From NCBI RefSeq assembly GCF_019800665.1, contig NZ_JAHVKO010000010.1:1-46236 (forward strand): a stretch of DNA of 46,236 nt, read 5' to 3'. The DNA is from Microbulbifer agarilyticus (GTDB taxonomy: Bacteria; Pseudomonadota; Gammaproteobacteria; Pseudomonadales; Cellvibrionaceae). Below the pieces are notes generated by a model that made no database searches, was not told where the DNA came from, and saw only the letters and a list, made by a program, of their open reading frames with translations. Position 1 is the stretch's first letter; every line of letters begins with the position of its first letter. Made by a program: the position numbers and the translations under genes. This document shows, piece after piece, positions 9,795-19,790 of the stretch.

Positions 9795-10736
9795 TTATTC
9801 TGGCTGAACGCGCTGATTGTTTTCCGAAAAATACTTGCCCAGGTAGCGGGCATAGCTCACACCGTCCGCGCTGATGAAGCGACCCTCGGCGCCTTCGCCG
9901 CCCGCCCAGGCGTGTCCCACATCGTTCAGCCAAACCATAGACACGCGTCCGTCTTCCCACAGGGTTTCGCTCGCGGTGCGTTCACCTTCTGTGTAGGTGT
10001 TGGTTCCCTGGATCTTTTTCACCCCGTAAACCTCTGCCATGCCTTCCGCGTTTTGGGCGTTGTAGCAGTGATCCACTGTGGCGTCTTCGGTGCCGTGTGC
10101 CACGGACGTGATCTGGGTAGCGAAATGGTTTTTGAATTCTCCCGCATAGGTGGCGCAGCGATTTGCCACATCGGCCGTCTCACAGAAACCGAGAGCGCCC
10201 TTGGGGCTGGTACCAATACTGGGGCCGGCACTGATGCCCATACCGGCGAACACATCAGGTGCGAGACAGGCGGTGGTGTTGGCAAAAACGGCACCGGAGG
10301 AGACGCCGGCAATGTATACCTGGTTGGGGTCGATGCCATGCTCACCGTCACCACTCAGGGTCGTGGCCAGTTCAATCAGGTTCTTGTAGTCCCCCGCGGT
10401 GCGGGAGCGGTCGCCCTGCCAGTAGGACCAGCAGCTAAAGCCGGCCTTGTTTGCCGCGTCAGGTAGTGCGATCACCATGCCGAATTCATCGGCGGCGCGC
10501 TCGAGGTTGGCACCCAGATAGTTGTCGATGGGCTGCACGCATCCATGCAATAGCACCAGCAATGCGCGGCCATGGCCGATGGGGGAGGTGGTTTCGGGGG
10601 TGTAGACGTGTACGCTTTCGAATCCGCCAATCGCCACATCTTTTTGCCAGGCGCCGGCGGTTGCGTTGCCCGCGCTTAATAGCAGGGACAGCCCGAACGG
10701 CGCTGCCAGATACTTGCCGAGGGAGGAAATGTTCAT
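9795..10736 (-). CDS. Secreted PHB-depolymerase-type esterase, catalytic domain only
   Basis: This is a paralogue of the downstream modular esterase (313 aa), with the same blocks: a signal peptide ending NATA-GAWQ, LHGCVQPID, AGFSCWSYW, lipase box GVSSG, GTEDATVDHCYN and VGHAWAGG. It stops at NNQRVQPE, the point where the larger paralogue continues into its Ig-like and polyserine modules. ATG 10736 is preferred, with GGTGAG just upstream; GTG 10745 is also in frame. The two genes are separated by 175 bases and are probably a tandem duplication in which one copy lost or gained the C-terminal modules. Confidence 0.9.
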   Translation of the reverse strand: MNISSLGKYLAAPFGLSLLLSAGNATAGAWQKDVAIGGFESVHVYTPETTSPIGHGRALLVLLHGCVQPIDNYLGANLERAADEFGMVIALPDAANKAGFSCWSYWQGDRSRTAGDYKNLIELATTLSGDGEHGIDPNQVYIAGVSSGAVFANTTACLAPDVFAGMGISAGPSIGTSPKGALGFCETADVANRCATYAGEFKNHFATQITSVAHGTEDATVDHCYNAQNAEGMAEVYGVKKIQGTNTYTEGERTASETLWEDGRVSMVWLNDVGHAWAGGEGAEGRFISADGVSYARYLGKYFSENNQRVQPE

Positions 10737-10841
10737 CGTGCTCACCGTAATTTCGTTGGTAGCGCTCCAGCCTAGCGGCGGGATTTTACCGGCGACATAC
10801 GACTAAGGTATGAGGTGTGGTGAGCCGGCGACAGCGGTTGC

Positions 10842-11552
10842 TCAGGTGTCGGCTGCGTCGCCTTCTTCACCGGCGTCTTCATTGCCGTCGACAGCGTCGA
10901 CGGGCGCATCGGCCAGCGGCCAGCCGCCCAGGTCGCGCCAGCGATTGACGATGCCACAGAAGAGCTCGGCGGTTTTCTCCGCATCGTATTCCGCGGAGTG
11001 GGCGCTGCTGTTGTCGAAGGGGATCCCGGCGGTCTGACAGGCCTTGGCTAACACGGTTTGGCCATAGGCAAGCCCGGCCAGAGTTGCGGTATCCAGGCAC
11101 GAGAAGGGGTGAAATGGGTTGCGCTTCAGACCACAGCGCGCCACCGCAGCATTGATAAACCCGAGGTCGAAGTGGGCATTGTGCGCAACCATGATCGCGC
11201 GGGTGCAGCTGTGTGCCTTGATGGCGCGACGGATATGCCGGAACAGCTCAGGCAGGGCGATCTCCTCGGGCCAAGCGTCGCGGTCCGGCGAATCCAGGTC
11301 CACGCCGATAAAGTCCAGCGCGGACTGTTCGATATTGGCGCCTTCAAAGGGCTCGATATGGAAGCTGTGGGTCTCTTCCGCGAACAGGGTGCCGGATTCA
11401 TCCATATTCAGGATGACCGCGGAAACTTCCAGCAGGGCATCGGTGCGGGCGTTAAAGCCCGCCGTTTCCAGATCCAGGACAATCGGAAGGAATCCCCGGA
11501 ATCGTTGTGCCAGGAGGCTTTTGGGTCCGGTGGGCGTTTCTGCTGGTGTCAC
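10842..11552 (-). CDS. rnt: Ribonuclease T
   Basis: RNase T is a 3'-5' exonuclease that trims the 3' ends of tRNA (including end turnover), 5S and 23S rRNA precursors. The 236-aa protein shows the DEDDh acidic set: DLETAG (Asp27, Glu29), AHNAHFD (Asp129), and His185 with Asp190 in [19 protein letters not shown] also matches the family. The start is GTG 11552 with AGGA just upstream. An acidic tail ([14 protein letters not shown]) extends past the usual C-terminus. It lies 49 bases downstream of pyrC on the same strand. Confidence 0.95.
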   Translation of the reverse strand: MTPAETPTGPKSLLAQRFRGFLPIVLDLETAGFNARTDALLEVSAVILNMDESGTLFAEETHSFHIEPFEGANIEQSALDFIGVDLDSPDRDAWPEEIALPELFRHIRRAIKAHSCTRAIMVAHNAHFDLGFINAAVARCGLKRNPFHPFSCLDTATLAGLAYGQTVLAKACQTAGIPFDNSSAHSAEYDAEKTAELFCGIVNRWRDLGGWPLADAPVDAVDGNEDAGEEGDAADT

Positions 11553-11601
11553 GGGAGTCCTGAAGTCTTAATCAATCACAAAATAGCGGCGGCAACCGGG
11601 A

Positions 11602-12639
11602 TCAAACCCGGCGCCAGTTCAAGGTTTCGCCAGCGGCCAACGGGATCAGTGCGTCGTCAGCCATCTGCAAGCCAGAGGGCAGGGTCCATGGCTCGCGTAC
11701 CAGGGTAATGGTATCGGAGTTGCGCGGCAGGCCGTAGAAGTCTGGGCCGAACTCGCTGGCAAAGCCTTCCAGTTTGTCCAGCTTGCCGGCGCGTTCGAAG
11801 GCCTCGGCATACAGCTCGATGGCGCTGAACGCGGTGTAGCAACCGGCGCAGCCGCAGGAGCTCTCCTTTTTACCCTGGATATGTGGGGCGGAATCTGTGC
11901 CCAGGAAAAACTTGGGGCTGCCACTGGTGGCCGCCTCAATCAGCGCCATCTGGTGGGCGTTGCGCTTGAGAATGGGCAGGCAGTAATAATGTGGGCGGAT
12001 ACCGCCTACCAGCATGTGATTGCGATTGTACAGCAAGTGATGGGCGGTAATGGTCGCGGCAATGCCCTCGCGGGCCTGGCTGACAAACTCGACGGCGTGC
12101 GACGTGGTGATGTGCTCGAGCACGATCTTCAGGGTGGGGAAGTCGTCAACAACCGGGCCCAGAATATTTTCGATGAACACGCGCTCGCGGTCGAAGATAT
12201 CGATATCCGCAGTGGTGACCTCTCCGTGCAGCAGCAGCTTCATGCCGCACTCCTGCATGGCTTCCAGCGCCGGATAGATGTTGGCGATATCAGTAACGCC
12301 GGAGTCGGAGTTGGTGGTGGCGCCGGCCGGGTAGAGCTTGGCGGCAACCACACCTGCGGCGTGGGCCTGCTTGACCACTTCCGCAGTCGTATTGTCGGTC
12401 AGGTAGATCACCATCAGCGGCGTGAACGGGTTGCCGGCGGGGACCGCCGCTTCAATGCGTGCCTTATACGCCAGCGCGTCATCCGCATTCACCACCGGGG
12501 GCACCAGGTTCGGCATGATGATCGCACGGCGGAACTGGTCTGCGGCGTCACCAACAGTGCGGGTCAGGGCATCGCCATCGCGCAAATGAATGTGCCAGTC
12601 GTCAGGTGCTCGCAGGGTAATATGCTGTTTGGAATCCAC
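11602..12639 (-). CDS. pyrC: Dihydroorotase
   Basis: PyrC closes carbamoyl-aspartate to dihydroorotate in pyrimidine synthesis. The 345-aa protein is a class II (E. coli-type) dihydroorotase: [10 protein letters not shown] carries metal ligands His16 and His18, Lys101 in AAKLYPAG is the expected carboxylated lysine, and LHGEV and LEHITT supply further ligands. A late FLGTDSAPH block carries the catalytic Asp. GTG 12639 starts it, with GGGAGGAG seven bases upstream. It is divergent from argG across a 370-base gap and probably co-transcribed with rnt. Confidence 0.96.
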   Translation of the reverse strand: MDSKQHITLRAPDDWHIHLRDGDALTRTVGDAADQFRRAIIMPNLVPPVVNADDALAYKARIEAAVPAGNPFTPLMVIYLTDNTTAEVVKQAHAAGVVAAKLYPAGATTNSDSGVTDIANIYPALEAMQECGMKLLLHGEVTTADIDIFDRERVFIENILGPVVDDFPTLKIVLEHITTSHAVEFVSQAREGIAATITAHHLLYNRNHMLVGGIRPHYYCLPILKRNAHQMALIEAATSGSPKFFLGTDSAPHIQGKKESSCGCAGCYTAFSAIELYAEAFERAGKLDKLEGFASEFGPDFYGLPRNSDTITLVREPWTLPSGLQMADDALIPLAAGETLNWRRV

Positions 12640-12801
12640 CGAATATCTCCTCCCGGATTGAACGCGGCGCCGATGCTACCCGAAGCGCCAAAAAATTGCG
12701 AAAACTGTGGTAAATGCCTCTTAGGTGCACAGTTTGGGTGTAAAGTGATCAGCGTATTCCGCCTGCCAATAATCACTATTTGCGGACGCCCCGTATGGTG
12801 C

Positions 12802-12830
12802 TGGCCGTAGGGCCTTCTAGGCGCTACAAT
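12802..12830 (+). promoter_or_regulatory. Putative sigma-70 promoter of argG
   Basis: The 370-base gap between pyrC and argG holds no gene. TACAAT (12825-12830) is a good -10 in a GCTACAAT context, with TGGCCG 17 bases upstream as a poor -35. I see no clear ArgR operator. Confidence 0.35.
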
Positions 12831-13009
12831 CCCGCCCCGAAAAAACGCGGCCTCTCCGCGACGACTGGGCACACTTCCAAAAATAATCCCTCCCAGAACG
12901 AGATTTCCCCGCAGGTGATCGCATTCTCCTGGGGTGCTTCACGTTTGTGGTTAGCAGTTGTGTCCGGATCATCGCCCGGGACTGAGGGCTTACTGTACAG
13001 AGGATAGTA

Positions 13010-14230
13010 ATGAGCAAGATCGACAAGGTGGTATTGGCGTATTCCGGTGGTCTCGACACTTCGGTGATCGTGCGCTGGCTGCAAGATACCTATGGATGTG
13101 AGGTCGTCACCTTTACCGCCGACATCGGTCAGGGTGAGGAAGTAGAGCCCGCGCGCGCCAAAGCGGAAGCCCTGGGCGTCAAAGAGATCTACATCGATGA
13201 TCTGCGCGAAGAGTTTGTGCGCGATTTTGTATTCCCGATGTTCCGCGCCAACACCATTTATGAAGGTGAGTACCTGCTGGGTACCTCCATTGCGCGCCCG
13301 CTAATTGCCAAACGCCTGATCGAGATCGCCAATGAAACTGGCGCAGATGCCATTTCCCACGGTGCGACCGGTAAGGGTAATGACCAGGTGCGCTTCGAGC
13401 TGGGCGCATACGCGCTGAAGCCTGGCATCCAGGTGATCGCGCCGTGGCGCGAGTGGGACCTGAACTCCCGCGAAAAGCTCATGGAATACTGCGCGCAGCA
13501 CAAGATCCCGGTGGATTTTTCCGGCAAGAAGAAAAAGTCCCCGTACTCCATGGACGCCAATCTGCTGCACATCTCTTACGAGGGCGGCGTGCTGGAAGAG
13601 CCGTGGGCCGAAGCCGAAGAAGATATGTGGCGCTGGAGTGTCAGCCCGGAAGCGGCCCCGGACAAGGCTACCTATATTACCCTGCAGTTCGAGAACGGCG
13701 ACCCGGTTGCCATCGATGGCGAGCGCATGAGCCCGGCGACCCTGCTGGAAACCCTGAACAAGCTGGGTGGCGCCAACGGTATTGGCCGATTGGATATCGT
13801 GGAAAACCGCTACGTGGGTATGAAGTCCCGCGGCTGTTACGAAACCCCTGGCGGTACCATCTTGCTGAAAGCGCACCGCGCCATCGAGTCCATCACCCTG
13901 GACCGTGAAGTGGCGCACCTGAAAGATGAGCTGATGCCGCGTTACGCGAAGCTGATCTACAACGGTTACTGGTGGTCCCCGGAGCGCCGCATGCTGCAGG
14001 CGGCAATCGATGAGTCCCAGTCTGTGGTTAACGGCGAGGTGCGCCTGAAACTGTATAAAGGCAGCGTGACTGCGGTTGGTCGTCGCTCGGCAGACAGCCT
14101 GTTCGACGAGCGTATCGCAACCTTTGAAGATGATGCCGGCGCCTACGATCAGAAAGATGCCGAAGGCTTCATCAAATTGAACGCCCTGCGCCTGCGAATT
14201 GCTGCAGGTAAAGGTCGTGACTTGATCTAA
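13010..14230 (+). CDS. argG: Argininosuccinate synthase
   Basis: ArgG joins citrulline and aspartate with ATP hydrolysis to AMP in arginine synthesis. The 406-aa protein has the N-type ATP pyrophosphatase loop [10 protein letters not shown] at residues 10-19. Other family blocks are [43 protein letters not shown] and [17 protein letters not shown], all expected for the short bacterial type. ATG 13010 follows AGAGGATAGTA. Its stop codon lies inside the FNR/Anr box used for the next operon. Confidence 0.97.
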   Translation: MSKIDKVVLAYSGGLDTSVIVRWLQDTYGCEVVTFTADIGQGEEVEPARAKAEALGVKEIYIDDLREEFVRDFVFPMFRANTIYEGEYLLGTSIARPLIAKRLIEIANETGADAISHGATGKGNDQVRFELGAYALKPGIQVIAPWREWDLNSREKLMEYCAQHKIPVDFSGKKKKSPYSMDANLLHISYEGGVLEEPWAEAEEDMWRWSVSPEAAPDKATYITLQFENGDPVAIDGERMSPATLLETLNKLGGANGIGRLDIVENRYVGMKSRGCYETPGGTILLKAHRAIESITLDREVAHLKDELMPRYAKLIYNGYWWSPERRMLQAAIDESQSVVNGEVRLKLYKGSVTAVGRRSADSLFDERIATFEDDAGAYDQKDAEGFIKLNALRLRIAAGKGRDLI

Positions 14231-14262
14231 ATCAGTTGGGAAGGGCGATTACAGCGTATAAA
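14222..14262 (+). promoter_or_regulatory. Anr/FNR box and class II promoter of the cco operon
   Basis: TTGATCTAAATCAG (14222-14235) matches TTGAT-N4-ATCAA at nine of ten positions. TATAAA (14257-14262) is centred 31 bases downstream, the spacing expected when the activator is centred at -41.5. The box contains the argG stop codon. Predicted transcription starts near 14270, about 105 bases before ccoN. Confidence 0.75.
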
Positions 14263-14374
14263 TCGTCTTCCCTGTGCCTACTCGGTCTAACGTGAAGGGA
14301 ATAGCCACTACTTTAATTGGCGAATCCTGCACGTTTGACGGAAGCGAATTTCAAAAAGCAACGGAAGTTACACA

Positions 14375-15835
14375 ATGACGACAACGGTGGCAGAGGCCGG
14401 CAAGTTGCCGGACTATGACTACAACATTGTGCGCCAGTTCACCATTATGTCGGTGGTCTGGGGCATTGTTGGAATGGGTGTCGGCGTATTGATCGCCGCT
14501 CAGCTGGCGTGGCCTGCGCTGAATGACCTTTGGCAACCATTCACGAACTTTGGCCGACTGCGCCCGCTGCATACCAACGCGGTTATCTTCGCGTTCGGTG
14601 GTAGCGTGTTGTTCGCCACTTCCTACTATGTAGTGCAGCGTACCTGTCAAACCCGTCTATGGGGTGGCTGGCTGATCCCGTTTACCTTCTGGGGATGGCA
14701 GATCGTCATTATCGCTGCCGCGATTACCCTGCCACTGGGCTACACCTCCGCGAAAGAATACGCCGAGCTGGAATGGCCGATTGATATCCTGATTGCGCTG
14801 ATCTGGGTTGCCTACGGTCTGGTCTTCTTCGGCACCATCGTGAAGCGCAACACTTCCCACATTTATGTGGCGAACTGGTTCTTCGGCGCCTTCATTATTA
14901 CCGTTGCCGTTCTGCATATCGTTAATAGCATCGCCATCCCGGTAAGCACCTGGAAATCCTACTCCGCATACGCGGGTACTACCGATGCCATGATCCAGTG
15001 GTGGTACGGACACAATGCGGTGGGCTTCTTCCTGACCGCAGCGTTCCTGGGCATCATGTATTACTTCGTGCCCAAGCAGGCTGGCCGCCCGGTATATTCC
15101 TACCAGCTGTCCATCGTGCACTTTTGGGCGCTGATCTCTATCTACGTGTGGGCCGGTGGTCACCACCTGCATTACTCCGCACTGCCTGACTGGACCCAGA
15201 GCCTGGCGATGATCATGTCCATCATCCTGCTGGCGCCGTCCTGGGGTGGCATGATCAACGGCATCATGACCCTGTCTGGCGCATGGCATAAGCTGCGTAC
15301 CGATCCGACCCTGCGCTTCCTGGTTGTCTCTCTGTCCTTCTACGGTATGTCCACCTTCGAAGGCCCGATGATGTCCATCAAGACCGTTAACGCACTGTCC
15401 CATAACACCGACTGGACCGTTGGCCACGTGCACTCCGGCGCCCTGGGTTGGGTAGCGATGATTTCGATCGGTGCCATTTACCATCTGGTCCCGATTCTGT
15501 GGAACCGCAAGGAAATGTTCAGCGTGAAGCTGGTTAATGCGCACTTCTGGCTCGCTACCATCGGCACCGTACTGTACATCGCCGCCATGTGGGTGAACGG
15601 TATTACCCAGGGCCTGATGTGGCGCGCATTTAACGCCGACGGCACCCTGACCTACAGCTTCGTGGAAAGTGTGGTCGCCAGTAAGCCGGGCTACATCGTT
15701 CGCTGGCTGGGTGGTGCGATCTTTACCTCTGGCATGTTGCTGATGGCGTACAACGTTTTCCGTACCGTTACCGATGAGCCGAAAGAAGGCGAGGTTGGTC
15801 GCGATGAAAGTCTGCCTGTGGCAAAGAGTGTTTAA
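14375..15835 (+). CDS. ccoN: cbb3-type cytochrome c oxidase subunit I CcoN
   Basis: CcoN is the catalytic haem b / b3-CuB subunit of the high-affinity terminal oxidase, an inner-membrane protein with about 12 helices. The 486-aa sequence starts with a short polar segment and then [17 protein letters not shown]. It has [14 protein letters not shown] (low-spin haem ligand region), [25 protein letters not shown], a [15 protein letters not shown] block with the CuB histidine pair, and [16 protein letters not shown] with later haem ligands. It is followed directly by ccoO, Q and P. Confidence 0.97.
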   Translation: MTTTVAEAGKLPDYDYNIVRQFTIMSVVWGIVGMGVGVLIAAQLAWPALNDLWQPFTNFGRLRPLHTNAVIFAFGGSVLFATSYYVVQRTCQTRLWGGWLIPFTFWGWQIVIIAAAITLPLGYTSAKEYAELEWPIDILIALIWVAYGLVFFGTIVKRNTSHIYVANWFFGAFIITVAVLHIVNSIAIPVSTWKSYSAYAGTTDAMIQWWYGHNAVGFFLTAAFLGIMYYFVPKQAGRPVYSYQLSIVHFWALISIYVWAGGHHLHYSALPDWTQSLAMIMSIILLAPSWGGMINGIMTLSGAWHKLRTDPTLRFLVVSLSFYGMSTFEGPMMSIKTVNALSHNTDWTVGHVHSGALGWVAMISIGAIYHLVPILWNRKEMFSVKLVNAHFWLATIGTVLYIAAMWVNGITQGLMWRAFNADGTLTYSFVESVVASKPGYIVRWLGGAIFTSGMLLMAYNVFRTVTDEPKEGEVGRDESLPVAKSV

Positions 15836-15848
15836 GGGGGATTGAATC

Positions 15849-16466
15849 GTGAAGAATCATGACTTAGTAGAAAAAAACATCGGTTGGATGATTTTGTTTA
15901 CCGTCATCGCGATTAGCTTTGGCGCGCTGGTGGAAATCGTTCCTCAGTTCTTTATCAAAGAAAACAACGAGCCGATCGCGGGCCTGAAACCTCTGGGTCC
16001 GATCGAGCTGGAAGGTCGCGATATCTACATTCGCGAGGGTTGCCACGTTTGTCACACGCAGATGATTCGTCCTCTGCGTGCGGAAGTGGAGCGCTATGGT
16101 CATTACTCCATGGCGCAAGAGTCCGTATACGAGCACCCATTCCTGTGGGGCTCCAAGCGTACCGGCCCGGACCTGGCGCGCGTTGGTGGCCGCTACTCCG
16201 ATGAGTGGCACCGTGCCCACATGTACGACCCGCGCAACGTGGTACCGGAATCCATCATGCCGGCTTACCCGTGGCTGTTCGACAATATCGTGACCGGTGA
16301 ACACACTGCGGCGAAAATGCGCGCGATGCGCACCGTCGGTGTTCCTTACACCGATGAAGATATTGCCAATGCCAGCAAGCCTTTTGTAGGTGGCCGCGTA
16401 ACCGAAATCGACGCGCTGGTAGCCTACCTGCAGCAGCTGGGTACTCTTGTACAGCAAAAGCGTTAA
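15849..16466 (+). CDS. ccoO: cbb3-type cytochrome c oxidase subunit II CcoO
   Basis: CcoO is a membrane-anchored monohaem cytochrome c that passes electrons to CcoN. The 205-aa protein has one N-terminal anchor (about residues 11-33), then the haem site CHVCH (65-69) in [36 protein letters not shown] and a methionine-bearing [12 protein letters not shown] that likely gives the axial ligand follow. Start is GTG 15849, 13 bases after ccoN. Confidence 0.96.
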   Translation: MKNHDLVEKNIGWMILFTVIAISFGALVEIVPQFFIKENNEPIAGLKPLGPIELEGRDIYIREGCHVCHTQMIRPLRAEVERYGHYSMAQESVYEHPFLWGSKRTGPDLARVGGRYSDEWHRAHMYDPRNVVPESIMPAYPWLFDNIVTGEHTAAKMRAMRTVGVPYTDEDIANASKPFVGGRVTEIDALVAYLQQLGTLVQQKR

Positions 16467-16478
16467 GCGAGGTGCTCG

Positions 16479-16703
16479 GTGGATATCGATATTCTGCGGC
16501 AAATTGGTGTGGTTCTCGGTTCGCTGGCATTCCTCGGGGTTTGCTGGTGGGCTTTTTCGCCAAAGCGTAAAAAGCGCTTTGAGGAAGATGCCAAGCTGCC
16601 GTTTGCCGACGAGCAGGAAACTCTAGATAAGTCCGCTCGCGAGAGCGATAGCACGGCCGAAAAGAAGGCCGGTGAGAAACAGGAACAGGGGCAGGACAAA
16701 TGA
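16479..16703 (+). CDS. ccoQ: cbb3-type oxidase small subunit CcoQ
   Basis: CcoQ is a small single-helix subunit that stabilises the cbb3 complex. The 74-aa product has one membrane helix (about residues 8-26, VVLGSLAFLGVCWWAF), then the typical SPKRKKRFEEDAKLPF junction and a charged tail longer than the minimum. It starts at GTG 16479, and its end overlaps the start of ccoP by four bases (ATGA), implying translational coupling. Confidence 0.92.
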   Translation: MDIDILRQIGVVLGSLAFLGVCWWAFSPKRKKRFEEDAKLPFADEQETLDKSARESDSTAEKKAGEKQEQGQDK

Positions 16704-17608
16704 GTACATTTTGGAGTGTTTGGGTAATTGTGCTCACCCTCGCCAATCTTGCATTGGTAACTTGGGTTCTTTTTGCAAACCGCAAAGTGGCGGTGAGCGA
16801 CCAGGACGACCCGGAAAACAAAACCACAGGCCACGTTTACGACGGTATCGAAGAGTATGACAACCCGCTGCCCAAGTGGTGGTTCTTGCTGTTTGTCGCC
16901 ACTCTGGTGTTTTCCGTTGCGTACCTGGTGATTTATCCGGGTATGGGTAACTTCAAGGGTATCGGCGGCTGGACATCGGTTGGCGCGCTGAAAGCCGATC
17001 AGGCCAAGGCCCAGGCGGAGTTCAAGGAATCCTATGGTATGTACGCGGAAATGCCGATCGAGCAGATTGCGGAAAGCCGCGATGCGCTGAAAATGGGCGC
17101 GCGTATTTTTGCCAACAACTGTGCCGTGTGTCATGGCGCTGATGGTGGTGGTAACTACGGCTTCCCAGACCTGACCGACAACGACTGGCTGTACGGTGGT
17201 TCTCCGGAAAAAATTCTCGAGACCCTGCACAATGGCCGCCAGGGCATGATGCCGCCACAGGAGCCGATTATCGGCGTCAATGGTGTGAAGCAAGTGGCTG
17301 AATATGTTCTGTCCCTGAGCGGTCAGGAGCACGATGCGGCGCTGGCGGAGCAGGGCGCACAGGTATTTGGCACGGTATGTATGGCGTGTCACGGTGCAGA
17401 CGGCAAAGGCAACCAGGCTCTGGGTGCGCCGAACCTGACCGACGACATCTGGCTGTACGGCGGTACTCGCGAAGAGATTCAGCACTCTGTCCGCGGTGGC
17501 CGTAGCAACAACATGCCGTCTCAGAAAGACAAGCTGCGTGAAGACAAGATCCGTCTGGTTGCAGCTTACGTTTACAGCCTGTCACGTCAGGAAGACGTAC
17601 AGCAGTAA
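16700..17608 (+). CDS. ccoP: cbb3-type cytochrome c oxidase subunit III CcoP
   Basis: CcoP is the dihaem cytochrome c subunit that receives electrons for the cbb3 oxidase. The 302-aa protein has two N-terminal helices (about 4-26 and 60-80) flanking HVYDGIEEYDNPLPKWW, which is diagnostic. Two cytochrome c domains follow with CAVCH (141-145) and CMACH (227-231). NGRQGMMPP and GGRSNNMPS supply the axial methionines. It overlaps ccoQ by four bases. Confidence 0.97.
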   Translation: MSTFWSVWVIVLTLANLALVTWVLFANRKVAVSDQDDPENKTTGHVYDGIEEYDNPLPKWWFLLFVATLVFSVAYLVIYPGMGNFKGIGGWTSVGALKADQAKAQAEFKESYGMYAEMPIEQIAESRDALKMGARIFANNCAVCHGADGGGNYGFPDLTDNDWLYGGSPEKILETLHNGRQGMMPPQEPIIGVNGVKQVAEYVLSLSGQEHDAALAEQGAQVFGTVCMACHGADGKGNQALGAPNLTDDIWLYGGTREEIQHSVRGGRSNNMPSQKDKLREDKIRLVAAYVYSLSRQEDVQQ

Positions 17609-17638
17609 GCTTGTTTGCTAGAGCTTATTGAATGGGCG

Positions 17639-17658
17639 GGCGGCGAGTGATCGCCGCC
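17639..17658. other. Hairpin between ccoP and ccoG
   Basis: GGCGGCGA and TCGCCGCC pair perfectly around GTGA in the 148-base gap after ccoP. There is no T tract, so it may stabilise or process the ccoNOQP mRNA rather than end it; the role is inferred. Confidence 0.4.
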
Positions 17659-17756
17659 TTCGCCTGAGGGAAGGGCACCGCAGGGAAGAAGAACAAGCCT
17701 CATTGCATCCACTGCAGGAATGCCCGAATGACACAGTTTCGGGGGAGCGAGGTATT

Positions 17757-19172
17757 GTGAGCGATAGAATTCCGACCCGTGAAGAGCAAGATGGTGATGG
17801 CGAAGTCCGCTACCGGATGCTCTACGAATCCGACGATAAAATCTATATTCGTCATATCCGGGGTGTTTTCACCCGTATCCGTAAATACACCGGCCTACCA
17901 CTACTTCTCGCTTTTTTCTTTATCCCCTGGCTGAACATTGATGGTCAGCAGGCGGTACTGTTTGATCTGCCCGCGCGACAGTTTCATATCTTCTGGGCCA
18001 CCTTCGGTCCACAAGATGGCATTCTGCTGGCGGGGCTGCTGATCATTTCCGCGTTCGCGCTATTTGCGATAACCACCTGGCTCGGTCGTGTGTGGTGTGG
18101 CTTTACCTGTCCGCAGACGGTGTGGACCCTGATGTTCATCTGGGCGGAAAGGGTTTGCGAAGGCGATCGCGCCAAGCGCATGAAACTGGATGCCGCACCC
18201 TGGGGCGCGGAAAAAGTGTTGCGTAAAGGTGGCACGCACGCGATCTGGTTGTTTATTTCCCTCGCGACTGCGTTGGCATTTGTCGGCTATTTTTACGGCA
18301 TTCGCGACCTGGTGGTGGACCTGGCGACCTTCCAGGCCCATCCCCAGGGGGTATTCTGGGTAGCCTTCTTTACCTTTGCTACCTACATGAATGCTGGCTT
18401 TATGCGCGAGCAGGTGTGCAAATACATGTGCCCATATGCGCGTTTTCAGTCGGTCATGTACGACCAGGACACCCTGGCGGTTTACTACGATGCCCGTCGT
18501 GGTGAGGCGCGTGGTCCGCGCAAGAAAAATGTGGATTACAAGTCTCAGGGTATGGGCGACTGCATCGACTGTTACTGGTGTGTGCAGGTGTGCCCGGTAG
18601 ACATCGATATTCGCGACGGCATGCAGTACGAGTGCATTAACTGTGGCCTGTGCGTGGATGCCTGTAACAGCGTGATGGACAAGATGGAGTACCCGCGCGG
18701 GCTTATCCGTTTCACCTCAGAAGACGAGCTGCAGACGGGCAAGACCCAGTATATGCGCCCGCGTCTGCTCGGATATGCGTTGGTGTTGCTGGTACTTGTT
18801 GGCGCCTTCACTTACCAGGTGGTGACGCGTTCCCCGGTGCAGGCCGAAGTACAGCGTGACCGCGGTGCCCGTATGTATCGGGTGTCACAGGGCATGGTGC
18901 AGAATGTCTACACGGTCAAAATCAATAATATGGATCAGCGCCCGCACGAGTTCACCGTGCGCATAGACGGCAAAGAGGGGTACGATTATTCCTTGCGTAT
19001 GCAGGGGAATCCCTATGTTGTCCCCGGCGAGATATACTCTGTGCCGATTCGGGTTAGTGTGCCCAAGGATCAGCTGAAGGATACCAAGCACGACATCTAT
19101 ATTGAGATTCAGGCCAAAGATGCGCCCGAGCTCAAGGATCGTCACAAGACCGTATTTATCGGTCCCAAGTAG
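17757..19172 (+). CDS. ccoG: Cytochrome c oxidase accessory protein CcoG (FixG-type ferredoxin)
   Basis: CcoG is a membrane ferredoxin implicated in copper reduction and handling during cbb3 assembly. The 471-aa protein has about five membrane helices, starting with GLPLLLAFFFIPWLNIDGQQA. WCGFTCPQTVWT and EQVCKYMCPYARFQS match the NapH/FixG core, and two [4Fe-4S] motifs follow (CIDCYWCVQVCP and CINCGLCVDACN). The C-terminal periplasmic Ig-like domain starts after helix TYQVVTRSP. I start at GTG 17757, preceded by GGGGGAGCGAGG; the upstream open frame (to 17628) looks non-coding. Confidence 0.95.
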   Translation: MSDRIPTREEQDGDGEVRYRMLYESDDKIYIRHIRGVFTRIRKYTGLPLLLAFFFIPWLNIDGQQAVLFDLPARQFHIFWATFGPQDGILLAGLLIISAFALFAITTWLGRVWCGFTCPQTVWTLMFIWAERVCEGDRAKRMKLDAAPWGAEKVLRKGGTHAIWLFISLATALAFVGYFYGIRDLVVDLATFQAHPQGVFWVAFFTFATYMNAGFMREQVCKYMCPYARFQSVMYDQDTLAVYYDARRGEARGPRKKNVDYKSQGMGDCIDCYWCVQVCPVDIDIRDGMQYECINCGLCVDACNSVMDKMEYPRGLIRFTSEDELQTGKTQYMRPRLLGYALVLLVLVGAFTYQVVTRSPVQAEVQRDRGARMYRVSQGMVQNVYTVKINNMDQRPHEFTVRIDGKEGYDYSLRMQGNPYVVPGEIYSVPIRVSVPKDQLKDTKHDIYIEIQAKDAPELKDRHKTVFIGPK

Positions 19173-19249
19173 CCAGCGGGGGCGGTTGCCCCTGCGCAGG
19201 CATTTGTTCCAAGTAATTCGTAGATTTAGAGTTCGGGTTTAATAAGTTC

Positions 19250-19786
19250 GTGCCTCAGAAAAAAAATTCCCAAGCACCAGGTGTCTGGTACCGTGAGCCC
19301 TGGTTCTGGGTGGTCATGGCACCGCTGGTCGTGGTGGTGATCGTGTCCTTTACCATGCTGTCCATCGCTGTGCGGCACGGCGATGATGTGGTGAGCGATA
19401 CCTATTACAAAGACAGCCGTCTGTATCACTACCGTGCGGAACAGGACCAGCAGGCGAAGGCTTTAGGCCTGGCGGGCATGCTGCTGTTTTCTCCGGAGGA
19501 AAAGTCCGTGTCTCTCGATTTGCGTGGGAGCCTCGAGTACCCGGAAAAACTGTTACTGATCCTGAGCCACCCGGTGGAAGCGGACATGGATGAGCATGTG
19601 GTGCTCGAACAGGTTTCCATCGGCCGCTACCGCGGAGAAGTCGCCGCACCCATGCGCCACCGCTGGTATTTGCAGCTGATGCCGGAACTGAACCCGGAAA
19701 ACTTCGAACAGGCGGAGTGGCGGCTGAAAGGGGAAATTAATTTCAATATTGGCAATGGAGTGCCCCTGAAGCCTGCGGAGCAATGA
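19250..19786 (+). CDS. ccoH: FixH family protein CcoH
   Basis: FixH/CcoH proteins are small membrane proteins needed for cbb3 maturation, probably with the copper pump CcoI. The 178-aa product opens with the family hallmark WYREPWFWVVMAPLVVVVIVS (one helix, about residues 18-38). It continues DDVVSDTYYKDSRLYHYRAEQDQQAKALGL and ends in a periplasmic beta domain. Start is GTG 19250. It lies directly before ccoI, as usual. Confidence 0.93.
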   Translation: MPQKKNSQAPGVWYREPWFWVVMAPLVVVVIVSFTMLSIAVRHGDDVVSDTYYKDSRLYHYRAEQDQQAKALGLAGMLLFSPEEKSVSLDLRGSLEYPEKLLLILSHPVEADMDEHVVLEQVSIGRYRGEVAAPMRHRWYLQLMPELNPENFEQAEWRLKGEINFNIGNGVPLKPAEQ

Positions 19787-19790
19787 ATCC

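Noticed and set aside
14237..14273. GGGAAGGGCGATT / AATCGTCTTCCC hairpin as an argG terminator
   Set aside because: There is no T tract, the stem has a bulge, and the same bases contain the likely -10 of the cco promoter.
17628..17756. N-terminal extension of CcoG
   Set aside because: The added ~43 residues are low-quality coding sequence with no similarity to CcoG, and GTG 17757 has a good ribosome site.
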